Shown here in pieces: positions 1 through 8,982 of a stretch of 64,000 bases of DNA. Source of the stretch: Roseovarius carneus (GTDB taxonomy: Bacteria; Pseudomonadota; Alphaproteobacteria; Rhodobacterales; Rhodobacteraceae); assembly GCF_020141465.1 (NCBI RefSeq), contig NZ_JAHSPD010000001.1, forward strand, positions 1,966,374 through 2,030,373. The letters run 5' to 3'. The notes beneath the pieces are model-generated. The model saw only the letters and a program-made list of their open reading frames with translations, did no database searches and was not told the origin of the DNA. The first letter of the stretch is position 1; each line of letters opens with the position of its first letter. Position numbers and translations under genes: made by a program.

Positions 1-160
1 GGTTCTGGTCTACCGCGATGGGGCCGGGCAGGTCTGGCTGAGCTATGAAGAGCCGTCCAAAACGCTTGAATACATGGGCGGCGTGCCGAAAGATGCAGGC
101 TACCTTGAGATGATGCAGGGCGCGCTCGCCAAACTGACGAGCAAAGCGGCGGGAATGTAA
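1..160 (+). CDS. DUF302 family protein, C-terminal fragment
   Basis: The window opens inside this gene; the last 52 codons are read from base 2 to a TAA at 158-160. The visible protein has the pattern VLVYRDGAGQVWLSYEEP, which matches the C-terminal half of DUF302 proteins (small alpha/beta domain, often periplasmic, function unclear). The N-terminus and any signal peptide lie outside the window. It ends 46 bp before the stop of hisA on the other strand, so the two are convergent. Family call from the motif only. Confidence 0.6.
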   Translation, partial: VLVYRDGAGQVWLSYEEPSKTLEYMGGVPKDAGYLEMMQGALAKLTSKAAGM

Positions 161-206
161 CGAGAGCGCCCGCCTGACCAAGGCACCGGGGGCGCAGGAG
201 CGCGCG

Positions 207-926
207 CTATTTCAGCGCGCGCAACGCCTCGCCCAAGTCCAAGGCCCCATCATAAAGCGCACGGCCCGAGATGGCTCCGTTGAGCCCTGCGCCGCAATCC
301 CTGAGCGCCAAAAGATCGTCCAGTGAGCTTACACCGCCCGAGGCAATCACCGGGATCGACACGGCCCGCGCCAGCGCCGCTGTCGCCTCCACATTCGGGC
401 CCTGCATCGCGCCGTCGCGGTTGATATCGGTGTAGATGATGGCCGCAACCCCGGCATCTTCAAACGAGCGCGCAAGGTCTGTCACCTCCACATCCGTCTC
501 CTCCGCCCAGCCCTTGGTCGCCACCCGGCCGCCCCGCGCGTCGATCCCCACGGCGACTTGCCCCGGAAAGGCGCGCGCCGCCTCCCGCACAAGGGTGGGG
601 TTCTCCACCGCCACGGTCCCAAGGATCACCCGCGCAAGCCCTTTGGAAAGCCAGCCCTCAATGGTTGCCATGTCGCGGATGCCGCCGCCCAGCTGCGCAG
701 GCACTGGGCAGCGCTTCAGGATTTCTTCGACCGGGGCTGCATTCACCGGCACGCCCGCAAATGCCCCGTTGAGGTCTACCAGATGCAGCCACTCGCAGCC
801 TGCGGCCACAAACGCTTCGGCCTGCGCCGCCGGGTCATCGTTGAACACGGTGGCCGCGTCCATTTCGCCGCGCAAAAGGCGCACGGCCTGTCCGTCTTTG
901 AGGTCAATCGCGGGGTAGAGGATCAT
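207..926 (-). CDS. hisA: HisA, phosphoribosylformimino-5-aminoimidazole carboxamide ribotide isomerase
   Basis: Cytoplasmic (beta/alpha)8-barrel enzyme of histidine biosynthesis that performs an Amadori rearrangement of ProFAR to PRFAR. The 239-residue protein starts [12 protein letters not shown]. Asp8 and Asp129 match the two catalytic acids of the family, and the phosphate-binding loops GGGIRD (about residues 80-85) and ASGGVSS (about 195-201) are present. The start at 926 is chosen because the family begins exactly there; a longer frame back to 965 adds 13 unlikely residues. In most relatives hisA directly follows hisH. Here it is separated from hisH by a glutaminase pseudogene and two plus-strand genes, so it needs its own promoter. 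Confidence 0.96.
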   Translation of the reverse strand: MILYPAIDLKDGQAVRLLRGEMDAATVFNDDPAAQAEAFVAAGCEWLHLVDLNGAFAGVPVNAAPVEEILKRCPVPAQLGGGIRDMATIEGWLSKGLARVILGTVAVENPTLVREAARAFPGQVAVGIDARGGRVATKGWAEETDVEVTDLARSFEDAGVAAIIYTDINRDGAMQGPNVEATAALARAVSIPVIASGGVSSLDDLLALRDCGAGLNGAISGRALYDGALDLGEALRALK

Positions 927-1063
927 GGGGCACCTGCTGATAAAGGACTGGCGGCTCTTAACCATGACGCAGCGGCATTTGCAACGCGGTGCGCCACGTC
1001 ATGCTTGATTGCACGCGCGGGCCTGCGCAGGCTGACACATAGGTCAAATGGGAGGATCAACCG

Positions 1064-1456
1064 ATGAACCGAATTCTTATGAGCGCCGCTGCCGTGGTGC
1101 TGAGCGCGACTGCCGCGCTGGCCGCAGACCCTTTGGAGGGGACATGGCGCACGGCACCTGACGATAACGGGCATACCGGCCTGATCAACGTGGCACCCTG
1201 TGGGGCCGCACTTTGTGGCACGCTGATGAAGGCGTTTGACGGCACAGGCGCGGAGGTGGCGAGCGAGAATATTGGCCGCCAGATCATCTCGGAAACGATG
1301 GCCAAAGGCGATGGCGCCTATAAGGGCAAGGTCTACGCACCGGACCGCGACAAGACCTATAACTCCAAACTTCAGCTGAGCGGGAACACGCTTGCCGTCA
1401 GTGGCTGTGTGCTGGGGATTTGCCGCAATGGTGGAACATGGACTAAAGTCGAGTGA
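1064..1456 (+). CDS. Secreted DUF2147 domain protein (copy 1)
   Basis: A 130-residue protein with a signal peptide (MNRILMSAAAVVLSATAALA, cut about residue 20) followed by a DUF2147 domain. The domain shows the usual start 'DPLEGTWRTAPDDNG', a paired-cysteine stretch APCGAALCG, and a late pair SGCVLGICRNGGTW. The fold is a small calycin-like beta barrel in the periplasm; biochemical role unknown. Start chosen because GGAGG lies 7 bases before the ATG. It is the first of two tandem homologues inserted on the opposite strand inside the his region. The second copy is 129 residues and only moderately similar, so the duplication is old. Confidence 0.82.
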   Translation: MNRILMSAAAVVLSATAALAADPLEGTWRTAPDDNGHTGLINVAPCGAALCGTLMKAFDGTGAEVASENIGRQIISETMAKGDGAYKGKVYAPDRDKTYNSKLQLSGNTLAVSGCVLGICRNGGTWTKVE

Positions 1457-1615
1457 TCCAAGCGAAATAGGTCGCGATTCCTGTCGTATTTCGACCATGC
1501 GGTCGCAATTCCTTTAGCGACGACGCGCGGTAGGCCCTAACTATCGTGCGTTCCGGCGAATTGAGCCGGGGCACGCGCCCTCCGGCCGAGGGTTCGCTGG
1601 TGAAAGGATTTACCG

Positions 1616-2005
1616 GTGAAACACGTTCTATCAGCTTTATTTGTTGTCGCTGTGGCGTTGCCCGCCATGGCGAACGACCCTGCGATTGGTATCTGGGCCG
1701 CGCCGCCCGATGGCAAAGGGCAGGTGGGCCATATCAAGGTCGCCCCCTGTGGCACTGCGCTGTGCGGGACGATCATCCGGGCCTACAGTCCCGAGGGCAA
1801 ACAGATCACCACGTCCAATGTTGGCAAACGCCTGTTCTGGGACATGCGCCCAAACGGGAAGGGTGATTATGACGGGGGCCGCGTTTACGTGCCTGCGCAC
1901 GCCAAGGAATATGACGCCAAGATGCAAATCAAGGGCGGTCGTCTGTCGGTGAAGGGCTGCGTGGGTCCCATCTGTCAGGGGCAGACGTGGAGCCGCGTGC
2001 AGTAG
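1616..2005 (+). CDS. Secreted DUF2147 domain protein (copy 2)
   Basis: A 129-residue paralogue of the preceding gene. It has a signal peptide (MKHVLSALFVVAVALPAMA), then the DUF2147 pattern 'DPAIGIWAAPPDGKG', the cysteine pair APCGTALCG and a second pair KGCVGPICQGQTW. The start is a GTG at 1616 with AAAGGA nine bases upstream. The 159-bp gap after copy 1 is long enough for an independent promoter. Its stop at 2005 is only 4 bp from the ancestral stop of the converging glutaminase pseudogene. Function unknown; the four conserved cysteines suggest two disulfides in the periplasm. Confidence 0.8.
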   Translation: MKHVLSALFVVAVALPAMANDPAIGIWAAPPDGKGQVGHIKVAPCGTALCGTIIRAYSPEGKQITTSNVGKRLFWDMRPNGKGDYDGGRVYVPAHAKEYDAKMQIKGGRLSVKGCVGPICQGQTWSRVQ

Positions 2006-2009
2006 CGCG

Positions 2010-2932
2010 TCAGCCTTTGCTTGCCCCGAAGACTGACCAGCCGGTCCGCTCGCTCAATTGGCTCATCGCCTCAGTGCCCAGCTTGGAATTGCCGTATCGG
2101 TTCAGCCCTGGTCCCACACGGCCACTGAGGCCACCCCGGGCACGATGCTGAGGATGCCGCCACCGACGCCGCTCTTGCCGGGCAGGCCAACGCGGTAGGC
2201 ATAATCGCCAGATCCGTCATAATGCCCGCAGGTCATCATCAGCGCGTTGATCCGGCGCGTGCGCGCTGGCGAGACCATACGGGGCGCGCCGCGGCCCCCG
2301 GTGAGGAACAGACCCGACTGCGCCAGTTGTATGGTGTTCATTTCAATGGCGCAGTGATGGAAATACGTGCCCAGCGTCAGGGCTGGGTCATGGCGCAGAT
2401 TACCGTAGGTGCGCAGGTAATGGGCCAGTGCGACATTGCGGTGCCCAGTGGCAATCTCCGACTATGCCACCGCCTCGTTGATGTGGATATCGCCATTCTC
2501 GGCGGCATCGCGCACGAAACGCAGGATCGCCCCCAGCGCCTCTTTCGGCTCGGCCCCTTCCAGCACCGCATCGGTGGTCACAATGGCGCCCGCATTGATA
2601 AAGGGATTGCGCGGTCGCCCGTTCTCGCGGTCCAGCATCCGCAGCGCATTGAACGCAAGCCCCGATGGCTCGCGGTCCACCCGGTTCCACAAACGGTCCC
2701 CGTGCTGTCCAAGCGCCAGAGCGAGGGTGAAGATTTTCGAGATCGACTGAATTGAAAACCGCGTCTGCGCATCCCCGGACCAAAGTGTCGGCCTGCCGGG
2801 GCGGGCAACGGCGATGGCAAATTGTTCGGGATCGACGCGGGCTAACTCGGGGATGTAATCGGCCACGTGGCCCTTGTCGGGGATCTCCTTGGCGTCCCGC
2901 GTGATGCGGTCCAATATGGCCTGAAGATCCAT
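2010..2932 (-). pseudogene. glsA: Glutaminase (GlsA type) gene broken by one amber codon and one frameshift
   Basis: Serine-dependent glutaminase (glutamine to glutamate plus ammonia; beta-lactamase-like fold). The first 156 codons read normally with the catalytic S63-x-x-K66 motif (SISK) and NPFINAGAI. Codon 157 is TAG (bases 2462-2464), where the family has an ordinary residue before the SE of SEIATGHRN. The same frame then continues as good glutaminase to about 2110 ([12 protein letters not shown], then VAVW). There one missing base brings a TGA at 2102. Shifting frame restores the normal C-terminus, [15 protein letters not shown] to WSVFGASKG, and a stop at 2010-2012. The repaired length is about 307 residues, the family norm. 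The gene sits 9 bp downstream of hisH and may still be co-transcribed. Suppression or sequencing error cannot be excluded, but two independent lesions favour a recent pseudogene. Confidence 0.88.
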
Positions 2933-2941
2933 GGCCCTGCC

Positions 2942-3577
2942 TCAGGGCGTCCAGCGCAGAAAGTTGGCGATCATCCGCAAGCCGGTGGATTGGCTTTTCT
3001 CGGGATGAAACTGCGTGCCGATCATCGTATCGCGGCCCACAATCGCGGTCACGGGTGCGCCATACTCGACATGCGCCAGAAGATGCTCCGGCGCGTCCAC
3101 GGCAAATTGATAGGAATGGACGAAATAGGCGTGATGCCCTGTCTCGATCCCTTTCAGCACAGGATGGGGGCCGTGCAGCACCAGATCGTTCCAGCCCATA
3201 TGCGGCACCTTGCGGCCTTCAGCGGCCTCGATCGGCCCCACCGTGCCAGAGATCCAGTCAAACCCGGCTGTCTCGGTATATTCAAGCCCGCGAGAGGCCA
3301 TCATCTGCATCCCGATGCAAATCCCCATGAAAGGGCGCGCACCATGCACGACACGCTCCTCAATGGCCTCAAAAAGCCCGCGATGATCGAACAACGCCTG
3401 ACGACAGGCCGGAAACGCCCCATCCCCCGGCAGCACGATCCGCTCGGCCTGCGCCACCACATCGGGCGCGGCGCTCACGATCACATCGCCCGCACCCACC
3501 TCAGCCGCCATCCGTTGAAACGCCTTCTCGGCGGAATGCAGATTGCCGCTCTCGTAATCCACGATGACCGTGGTCAT
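2942..3577 (-). CDS. hisH: HisH, imidazole glycerol phosphate synthase glutaminase subunit
   Basis: Class I glutamine amidotransferase that hydrolyses glutamine and channels ammonia to the cyclase HisF, forming imidazole glycerol phosphate and AICAR. The 211-residue protein shows nucleophile Cys87 in MGICIGMQM and the catalytic His191 and Glu193 in TQFHPEKS. Length is normal. It lies 3 bp downstream of hisB on the same strand, so the two are an operon. The usual partner hisF is not in this window and is probably beyond base 1, next to hisA. Confidence 0.96.
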   Translation of the reverse strand: MTTVIVDYESGNLHSAEKAFQRMAAEVGAGDVIVSAAPDVVAQAERIVLPGDGAFPACRQALFDHRGLFEAIEERVVHGARPFMGICIGMQMMASRGLEYTETAGFDWISGTVGPIEAAEGRKVPHMGWNDLVLHGPHPVLKGIETGHHAYFVHSYQFAVDAPEHLLAHVEYGAPVTAIVGRDTMIGTQFHPEKSQSTGLRMIANFLRWTP

Positions 3578-3580
3578 GGG

Positions 3581-4168
3581 CTAAAGCGCTCCTTTGGTCG
3601 ATGGAATCGCATCGGCCTTACGCGGATCAACCTCAAGCGCATCCCTGAGCGCGCGCGCCACAGCCTTGAACGTGGCCTCGGCCATGTGGTGGCTGTTGAT
3701 CCCGTCCAGCGCCTCGATATGCAAGGTGATGCCAGCATGGGTGCTCAACGCCTGAAAGAACTCGCGCACCAGCTCCGTGTCGAACGTGCCGATCTTGGCG
3801 GTGGGCAAATCCATCTTCCACACCAAAAACGACCGCCCGCTCAGATCGAGTGCTGCGCGCACCAGCGCATCATCCATCGGCAAAAGACACGACCCATAGC
3901 GCCGGATACCGCGCTTGTCGCCCACGGCTTCTGACAGTGCCTGCCCAATCGCGATCCCCACATCCTCGACCGTGTGGTGATCATCAATATGCAGATCGCC
4001 CGCACAGCGCACGCGCATATCGATCAGCGAATGGCGCGCCAACTGATCCAGCATATGGTCGAAAAACCCGACCCCGGTCTGATTGTCGTAGACGCCCGTC
4101 CCATCCAGATCGAGGCTCACCTCAATCTTGGTCTCGGCGGTCTTGCGGCTGATTTCGGCGCGGCGCAT
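3581..4168 (-). CDS. hisB: HisB, imidazoleglycerol-phosphate dehydratase (monofunctional)
   Basis: Manganese enzyme that dehydrates imidazole glycerol phosphate to imidazole acetol phosphate. The protein has 195 residues from [10 protein letters not shown], or 197 from an ATG two codons earlier (4174). Metal-binding histidine clusters [10 protein letters not shown] and [13 protein letters not shown] are both present, as is [13 protein letters not shown]. There is no histidinol phosphatase domain, so this is the short form rather than the fused enterobacterial form. First gene of the hisB-hisH pair; the tRNA-Gly lies about 110 bp upstream on the same strand. Open reading continues far upstream but only because it crosses the tRNA. 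Confidence 0.95.
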   Translation of the reverse strand: MRRAEISRKTAETKIEVSLDLDGTGVYDNQTGVGFFDHMLDQLARHSLIDMRVRCAGDLHIDDHHTVEDVGIAIGQALSEAVGDKRGIRRYGSCLLPMDDALVRAALDLSGRSFLVWKMDLPTAKIGTFDTELVREFFQALSTHAGITLHIEALDGINSHHMAEATFKAVARALRDALEVDPRKADAIPSTKGAL

Positions 4169-4281
4169 CGGCATATTCCTCGGCTGTTGTGCCGCCCTTA
4201 TAGGCGCGCCACGCCCCCACGCCAAGGGCTTGGTGCCACTGCACTGCTGCATTGGTCGTCCATGACTGGGGGAGAGAAATT

Positions 4282-4356
4282 TGGAGCGGGTGAAGAGATT
4301 CGAACTCTCGACATTTACCTTGGCAAGGTAACGCTCTACCCCTGAGCTACACCCGC
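4282..4356 (-). tRNA. tRNA-Gly (GCC)
   Basis: On the minus strand the sequence starts GCGGGTGTAGCTCAG and ends in CCCGCTCCA, so CCA is encoded. The anticodon loop CTTGCCAAG is held by the TTACC/GGTAA stem, giving anticodon GCC. The T arm contains GTTCGAATC. Length is 75 nt with a normal acceptor stem (GCGGGTG with CACCCGC). Confidence 0.97.
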
Positions 4357-4573
4357 TTCCTTGGGTAAGACGCGGGATATAAAACTCGCGCCGCGCTGGC
4401 AAGGACAAACTGCACAGGCCCGCGAAGTTTTTCTGCCCTGCATCTTCTTGCCGAAAATATCCTGGGGAGGGTTAAAAATTCCTTGGAATTTTTGATCCGG
4501 GGCAAAGCCCCTCTTCTGCACCCAAGCCGCGCGCCGCAAGGCGCTCCTTGGGGGTATAGCGGGATCACAGCGC

Positions 4574-5389
4574 TCAGGTGTAGCTCAACATGCACCGGCC
4601 GGGCACATCCACATCCTCAGAGTGCACGATGACGCCGCCCTCATGCAGATAGACAATCCCGTAGGCCCCTGGCTCATCGACTGAGGCATGCACATCCATT
4701 CCCGCCACCATGATCGGCGATTGGTGGCAGGGGCTTTTCAACAGGCACACAGGCACGCCCCCCGCACTGCCGCAGATGCTGCGATGCACATGGCCCGCGA
4801 TGATCTGACAGGCTGTGCCGTGGCGCGACAGGATCTCCAGAAACGCATCCCGGTCCAGAAGCCCGATGGCGTCCATCGCGTCAAAGCCCACATCCATGGG
4901 CGGGTGGTGCATGAAGACCACCGCGCGCCGCCCAGCGGCTCCTGCCAAAGCGGCGTCGAGAAAGGCAAGCCTCTCAGGCCCGAGCAAGCCTGAATGCTCT
5001 CTCTCGGCGCCCTCGGCCAGAGTGTCGAGCATGATCAGCCGCGTGTCGCCGCTGTCGATCACCTCTTGGGCAAAGCCATCTCCATCGCGCGCGGCCTCGG
5101 GGAACGCGCCGAAAAACGCCTCCCGTCGGTCGTGATTGCCGAGCGTCATATGCACCGGCAGGGGACAATCCTCCAAGGCCGCCCGCAGCTCGGCGTATTC
5201 CTCGGGCGCTCCGTTGTGGGTCAGATCGCCGGTCAGCACGATACGCTCGGCATCCGCATGATGCTCCAGCGCATGCGCCAGAGCGGCGCGAAACCGTGCA
5301 TCGGGATCAAGATGGCCGATCCGCCCGCCGGCGGGCAGAAAATGCAGGTCGGTCAGAACGAGTATCTTGCGCAGCCCGTTCAGCCCCAT
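4574..5389 (-). CDS. Metallophosphoesterase, CpdA-like (class III phosphodiesterase)
   Basis: Calcineurin-like dimetal phosphoesterase of 271 residues. All metal-binding blocks are visible in order: TDLHF (Asp14, His16), GDLTHNG (Asp55), GNHDRR (Asn85, His86), FMHHPP (about residues 164-169) and GHVHRS (about 203-208). This set matches the class III cyclic nucleotide phosphodiesterase group, so 3',5'-cyclic AMP is a likely but untested substrate. The start ATG (5387-5389) is 1 bp past the pyc stop, so it is co-transcribed with pyruvate carboxylase. Cytoplasmic; no signal peptide. Confidence 0.85.
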   Translation of the reverse strand: MGLNGLRKILVLTDLHFLPAGGRIGHLDPDARFRAALAHALEHHADAERIVLTGDLTHNGAPEEYAELRAALEDCPLPVHMTLGNHDRREAFFGAFPEAARDGDGFAQEVIDSGDTRLIMLDTLAEGAEREHSGLLGPERLAFLDAALAGAAGRRAVVFMHHPPMDVGFDAMDAIGLLDRDAFLEILSRHGTACQIIAGHVHRSICGSAGGVPVCLLKSPCHQSPIMVAGMDVHASVDEPGAYGIVYLHEGGVIVHSEDVDVPGRCMLSYT

Positions 5390-5390
5390 C

Positions 5391-8300
5391 TCAGCTCTCT
5401 TCGAACTCGATCAGCAGGTCTTTGGCGTCGATCTGTCCGGCCATTTGTACATGCACGGCTTTGATGACCGCATCGCGCTCGGCATAAATCCCCGTCTCCA
5501 TCTTCATCGCCTCGATGGTGAGCAACAGATCATCCGCCTTCACCTTCTGGCCCGGCGTCACAGCGACGCTTGCGACCACTCCGGGCATCGGCGCGCCGAT
5601 ATGGTTGGCGTTGCCCAACTCGGCCTTGGGCCGTGTCGCGGTTTGCGATTTTACGAGACGGTTGGGCACGCGGATCACGCGGGGCTGACCATTCAGCTCA
5701 AAAAACACCCGCGCCTCGCCGTCTTCGGTGGTCTCACCCACCGCTTGCAGGCGAATCTCAAGCGTCTTGCCCGGATCAATCTCGGCTGTGATCTCCTCGC
5801 CCGGCTCCATCCCATAGAAGAACGTCTTGGTGGGCAGGGCGCGGACGGGGCCATAGGTGCGGTGACGCCCCATGTAATCGAGGAAGACTTTGGGATACAT
5901 GAGGTATCCACTGAGATCCTCATCATCGACGGATTTCCCTTCCAGAAGCCCGCTCACTTCGGCGCGGGTCGCCTCCAGATCGACAGGTTTGAGATGCTTG
6001 CCGGGCCGCTCGGTGTCAGGCGCGTCGCCTTTGAGCACCTTGGACACGATCCCTTTGGGAAAGCCGCCCGGAGGCTGGCCGAGATTGCCGCGCATCATGT
6101 CGATCACCGAATCCGGGAAGGCTACATCGCGGGCCGGATCCTCGACATCCGCGCGGCTGAGGCCTTGGCTCACCATCATCAGCGCCATATCGCCCACAAC
6201 CTTGGACGAGGGCGTGACCTTCACGATATCGCCAAACATCTGGTTCACATCGGCATAGGTCTGCGCCACTTCCGGCCAGCGGTCCTCAAGGCCAAGGCTG
6301 CGCGCCTGCGCCTTGAGATTGGTGAACTGCCCGCCGGGCATCTCGTGCAGGTAAACCTCCGATGAAGGCGCCTGCATCCCTGTCTCGAAGGCCGCGTAAT
6401 GCTCGCGCACCGCCCCCCAGTAATCGGAGATTTCGCGCACCGCGCCAATGTCGAGCCCCGTCTCGCGGTCGGTATGTGCCAGCGCCTCGACAATGCTGCC
6501 CAGCGTCGCTTGCGACGTGTTGCCCGACAGCGCGTCCATCGCGCAATCCACTGCATCCACGCCCGCATCGGCAGCGGCGAGGATCGTGGCACAGGCCGTG
6601 CCTGCGGTGTCATGGGTGTGGAAATGGATCGGCAGGCCGACTTCGGATTTCAGCGCCTTGATCAGCACCTTGGCCGCCGCAGGCTTCAAAAGCCCCGCCA
6701 TATCCTTGAGGCCCAGCACATGCGCGCCCGCCGCTTCCAGCTCGCGCGCCATCCCGACATAGTATTTCAGGTCATATTTCGCCCGGTCCGGGTTCAGGAT
6801 GTCGCCAGTGTAGCAGATCGTGCCTTCGCAGAGCTTGTCATTGGCGATCACGGCATCCATCGCCACGCGCATGTTTTCGGTCCAGTTGAGGCTGTCGAAG
6901 ACGCGGAACACATCAACGCCGGAGGTCGCCGCGACGCGCACGAATTCCTGCACCACATTGTCGGGATAGTTGGTGTAGCCCACCCCGTTGGAGCCGCGCA
7001 ACAGCATCTGTGTCATCAGATTTGGCATGGCCGCGCGCAGATCGCGCAGGCGCTTCCACGGGCATTCCTGCAAGAAGCGGTAGGCCACGTCAAAGATCGC
7101 ACCGCCCCAGCATTCCATCGAGAAAAGCTGCGGCAGGTTGGCGGCATATGCCGGTGCCGCCTTGACCATATCATGGCTGCGCATCCGTGTGGCCAGAAGC
7201 GATTGGTGCCCGTCGCGCATGGTCGTGTCGGTGATCAGCAGCTTGGATTGCTTTTTCATCCAGTCGGCCACGGCCTGCGGTCCTTTTTGCTCCAGCATGT
7301 TGCGCGTGCCCATCATCGGCTCTGCGCGTAGCGCGGGCGCACGCGGGGGCTTGAGGTCGGCGCGGGGCAGGGGACGGTCCTTGACCTCCGGGTGACCGTT
7401 CACCGTGATGTCGGCAATATACGTAAGCACCTTCGTGCCACGGTCCCGGCGCTTGTTGAACTGGAAGAGATCCGGCGTGTTGTCGATGAATTTGGTAGTG
7501 TACTCATTGTTGAGAAACGTGGGGTGTTTCAGCAGGTTCTCGACGAAGGCGATATTGGTGCTGACGCCGCGAATACGGAACTCGCGCAGGGCGCGGTCCA
7601 TCCTCGCGATCGCGGCCTCGGGGGTTTGCGCGTGGGCGGTGACTTTGACCAGAAGGCTGTCGTAGAAACGCGTGATCACGCCGCCAGAATAGGCCGTGCC
7701 ACCATCGAGGCGGATGCCCATGCCCGTGGCTTCGCGGAAGGCGGTGATGCGGCCATAATCGGGGATGAAGTTGTTCTGTGGGTCCTCGGTGGTGATCCGG
7801 GTTTGCAGTGCATGGCCATTGAGGCGCACATCCTCTTGGGTCGCCTTGCCGGTGGCTTCCTGAATGGTTTTGCCCTCGGCGATCTTGATCTGGGCCTGCA
7901 CAATGTCGATGCCGGTGACCTCTTCGGTCACGGTGTGCTCAACCTGCACGCGGGGGTTCACTTCGATGAAGTAGAACTGCTCGGTGTCCATATCCATCAA
8001 GAATTCGACCGTGCCCGCACACTCATAGTTTACGTGCTTGCAGATCTTGTAACCAAGCGCGCAAATCTCCTCGCGCTGGGCTTCGCTGAGATAGGGTGCG
8101 GGCGCGCGCTCCACGACCTTTTGGTTGCGGCGCTGGACCGAGCAATCGCGCTCAAAAAGGTGATACATCTGCCCGTGCTTGTCGCCGAGGATCTGCACCT
8201 CCACATGGCGCGCGCGCAGGATCATCTTCTCAAGATAGCCCTCGCCATTACCAAAGGCCGCTTCCGCCTCGCGCCGCCCTTCGAGGATTTTCTCCTCAAG

Positions 8301-8837
8301 CTCACTCTCGTCCATGATGGGCCGCATGCCGCGCCCGCCGCCACCCCAGCTTGCCTTGAGCATGAAGGGATAGCCGACCTTGGCGGCCTCTTTGCGGATG
8401 GCGTCCATATCATCGCCCAACACCTCGGTCGCTGGGATCACCGGCACGCCCGCCTCCACGGCCACGCGCCGGGCGCTGGCCTTGTCGCCAAGGGCGCGCA
8501 TCGTGTCTGCCTGCGGTCCGATGAAGGTAATGCCGTTATTGGCGCAAGCATCCACGAAATCGGGATTTTCCGACAAAAGGCCGTAGCCGGGATGGATCGC
8601 ATCCGCCCCACATTCAAGGGCGACGCGGATGATCTCGTCAATGCTCAAGTATGCGGCCACGGGGCCCATCCCCTCGCCGATGCGGTAAGCCTCATCAGCC
8701 TTGAACCGGTGCAGGCTCAGCTTGTCCTCTTCGGCAAAGACGGCGACCGTCTTTTTGCCCAACTCATTGGCGGCGCGCATGATGCGGATGGCGATCTCGC
8801 CGCGATTGGCGATCAGGATTTTGCGGAATTCACTCAC
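5391..8837 (-). CDS. pyc: Pyruvate carboxylase
   Basis: Biotin-dependent anaplerotic enzyme converting pyruvate, bicarbonate and ATP to oxaloacetate. The 1148-residue single chain carries, in order, the biotin carboxylase domain (about 1-450, with the HPGYGLLSENPDF loop), the HMGL-like carboxyltransferase domain (about 530-800, opening with TTMRDGHQSLLATR), the tetramerisation/PYC-OADA region (about 820-1030) and the C-terminal biotinyl domain with EAMKMETG, where Lys1112 carries biotin. The GTG at 8837 is preferred (VSEFRKIL after an AGGGGGA ribosome-binding site); the frame stays open to 8945 without family similarity. A TTTGCAAA octamer lies 133 bp upstream. The downstream phosphoesterase is in the same operon. 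Confidence 0.97.
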   Translation of the reverse strand: MSEFRKILIANRGEIAIRIMRAANELGKKTVAVFAEEDKLSLHRFKADEAYRIGEGMGPVAAYLSIDEIIRVALECGADAIHPGYGLLSENPDFVDACANNGITFIGPQADTMRALGDKASARRVAVEAGVPVIPATEVLGDDMDAIRKEAAKVGYPFMLKASWGGGGRGMRPIMDESELEEKILEGRREAEAAFGNGEGYLEKMILRARHVEVQILGDKHGQMYHLFERDCSVQRRNQKVVERAPAPYLSEAQREEICALGYKICKHVNYECAGTVEFLMDMDTEQFYFIEVNPRVQVEHTVTEEVTGIDIVQAQIKIAEGKTIQEATGKATQEDVRLNGHALQTRITTEDPQNNFIPDYGRITAFREATGMGIRLDGGTAYSGGVITRFYDSLLVKVTAHAQTPEAAIARMDRALREFRIRGVSTNIAFVENLLKHPTFLNNEYTTKFIDNTPDLFQFNKRRDRGTKVLTYIADITVNGHPEVKDRPLPRADLKPPRAPALRAEPMMGTRNMLEQKGPQAVADWMKKQSKLLITDTTMRDGHQSLLATRMRSHDMVKAAPAYAANLPQLFSMECWGGAIFDVAYRFLQECPWKRLRDLRAAMPNLMTQMLLRGSNGVGYTNYPDNVVQEFVRVAATSGVDVFRVFDSLNWTENMRVAMDAVIANDKLCEGTICYTGDILNPDRAKYDLKYYVGMARELEAAGAHVLGLKDMAGLLKPAAAKVLIKALKSEVGLPIHFHTHDTAGTACATILAAADAGVDAVDCAMDALSGNTSQATLGSIVEALAHTDRETGLDIGAVREISDYWGAVREHYAAFETGMQAPSSEVYLHEMPGGQFTNLKAQARSLGLEDRWPEVAQTYADVNQMFGDIVKVTPSSKVVGDMALMMVSQGLSRADVEDPARDVAFPDSVIDMMRGNLGQPPGGFPKGIVSKVLKGDAPDTERPGKHLKPVDLEATRAEVSGLLEGKSVDDEDLSGYLMYPKVFLDYMGRHRTYGPVRALPTKTFFYGMEPGEEITAEIDPGKTLEIRLQAVGETTEDGEARVFFELNGQPRVIRVPNRLVKSQTATRPKAELGNANHIGAPMPGVVASVAVTPGQKVKADDLLLTIEAMKMETGIYAERDAVIKAVHVQMAGQIDAKDLLIEFEES

Positions 8838-8969
8838 TGGGCTTGTCCCCCTTATGTGACCTGAGGCTCCAGCCATTCGGTCGGGCATGTTGTGCCGCGC
8901 ATGGGCGCTGAGCGATGTTGTAGAAACTGTGCGGCCTGTGCGCAAGCGATCCGGCGCGTGGCCTACCCG

Positions 8970-8977
8970 TTTGCAAA
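8970..8977. promoter_or_regulatory. TTTGCAAA octamer, possible PccR-type site upstream of pyc
   Basis: A perfect 8-base palindrome TTTGCAAA sits between pyc (start 8837) and the next gene's stop (8983). The same octamer is the core of the sites before pccB and pccR in this window. Only one copy is present, so a role in pyc control is an inference. Confidence 0.35.
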
Positions 8978-8982
8978 AATAC

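Noticed and set aside
2867..3934. 355-codon open frame on the plus strand
   Set aside because: It is antisense to hisH and hisB, has histidine/arginine-rich low-complexity text and no family match; an effect of high GC.
7392..8864. 490-codon open frame on the plus strand opposite pyc
   Set aside because: Antisense to pyruvate carboxylase in the frame commonly left open in GC-rich genes; no domain visible.
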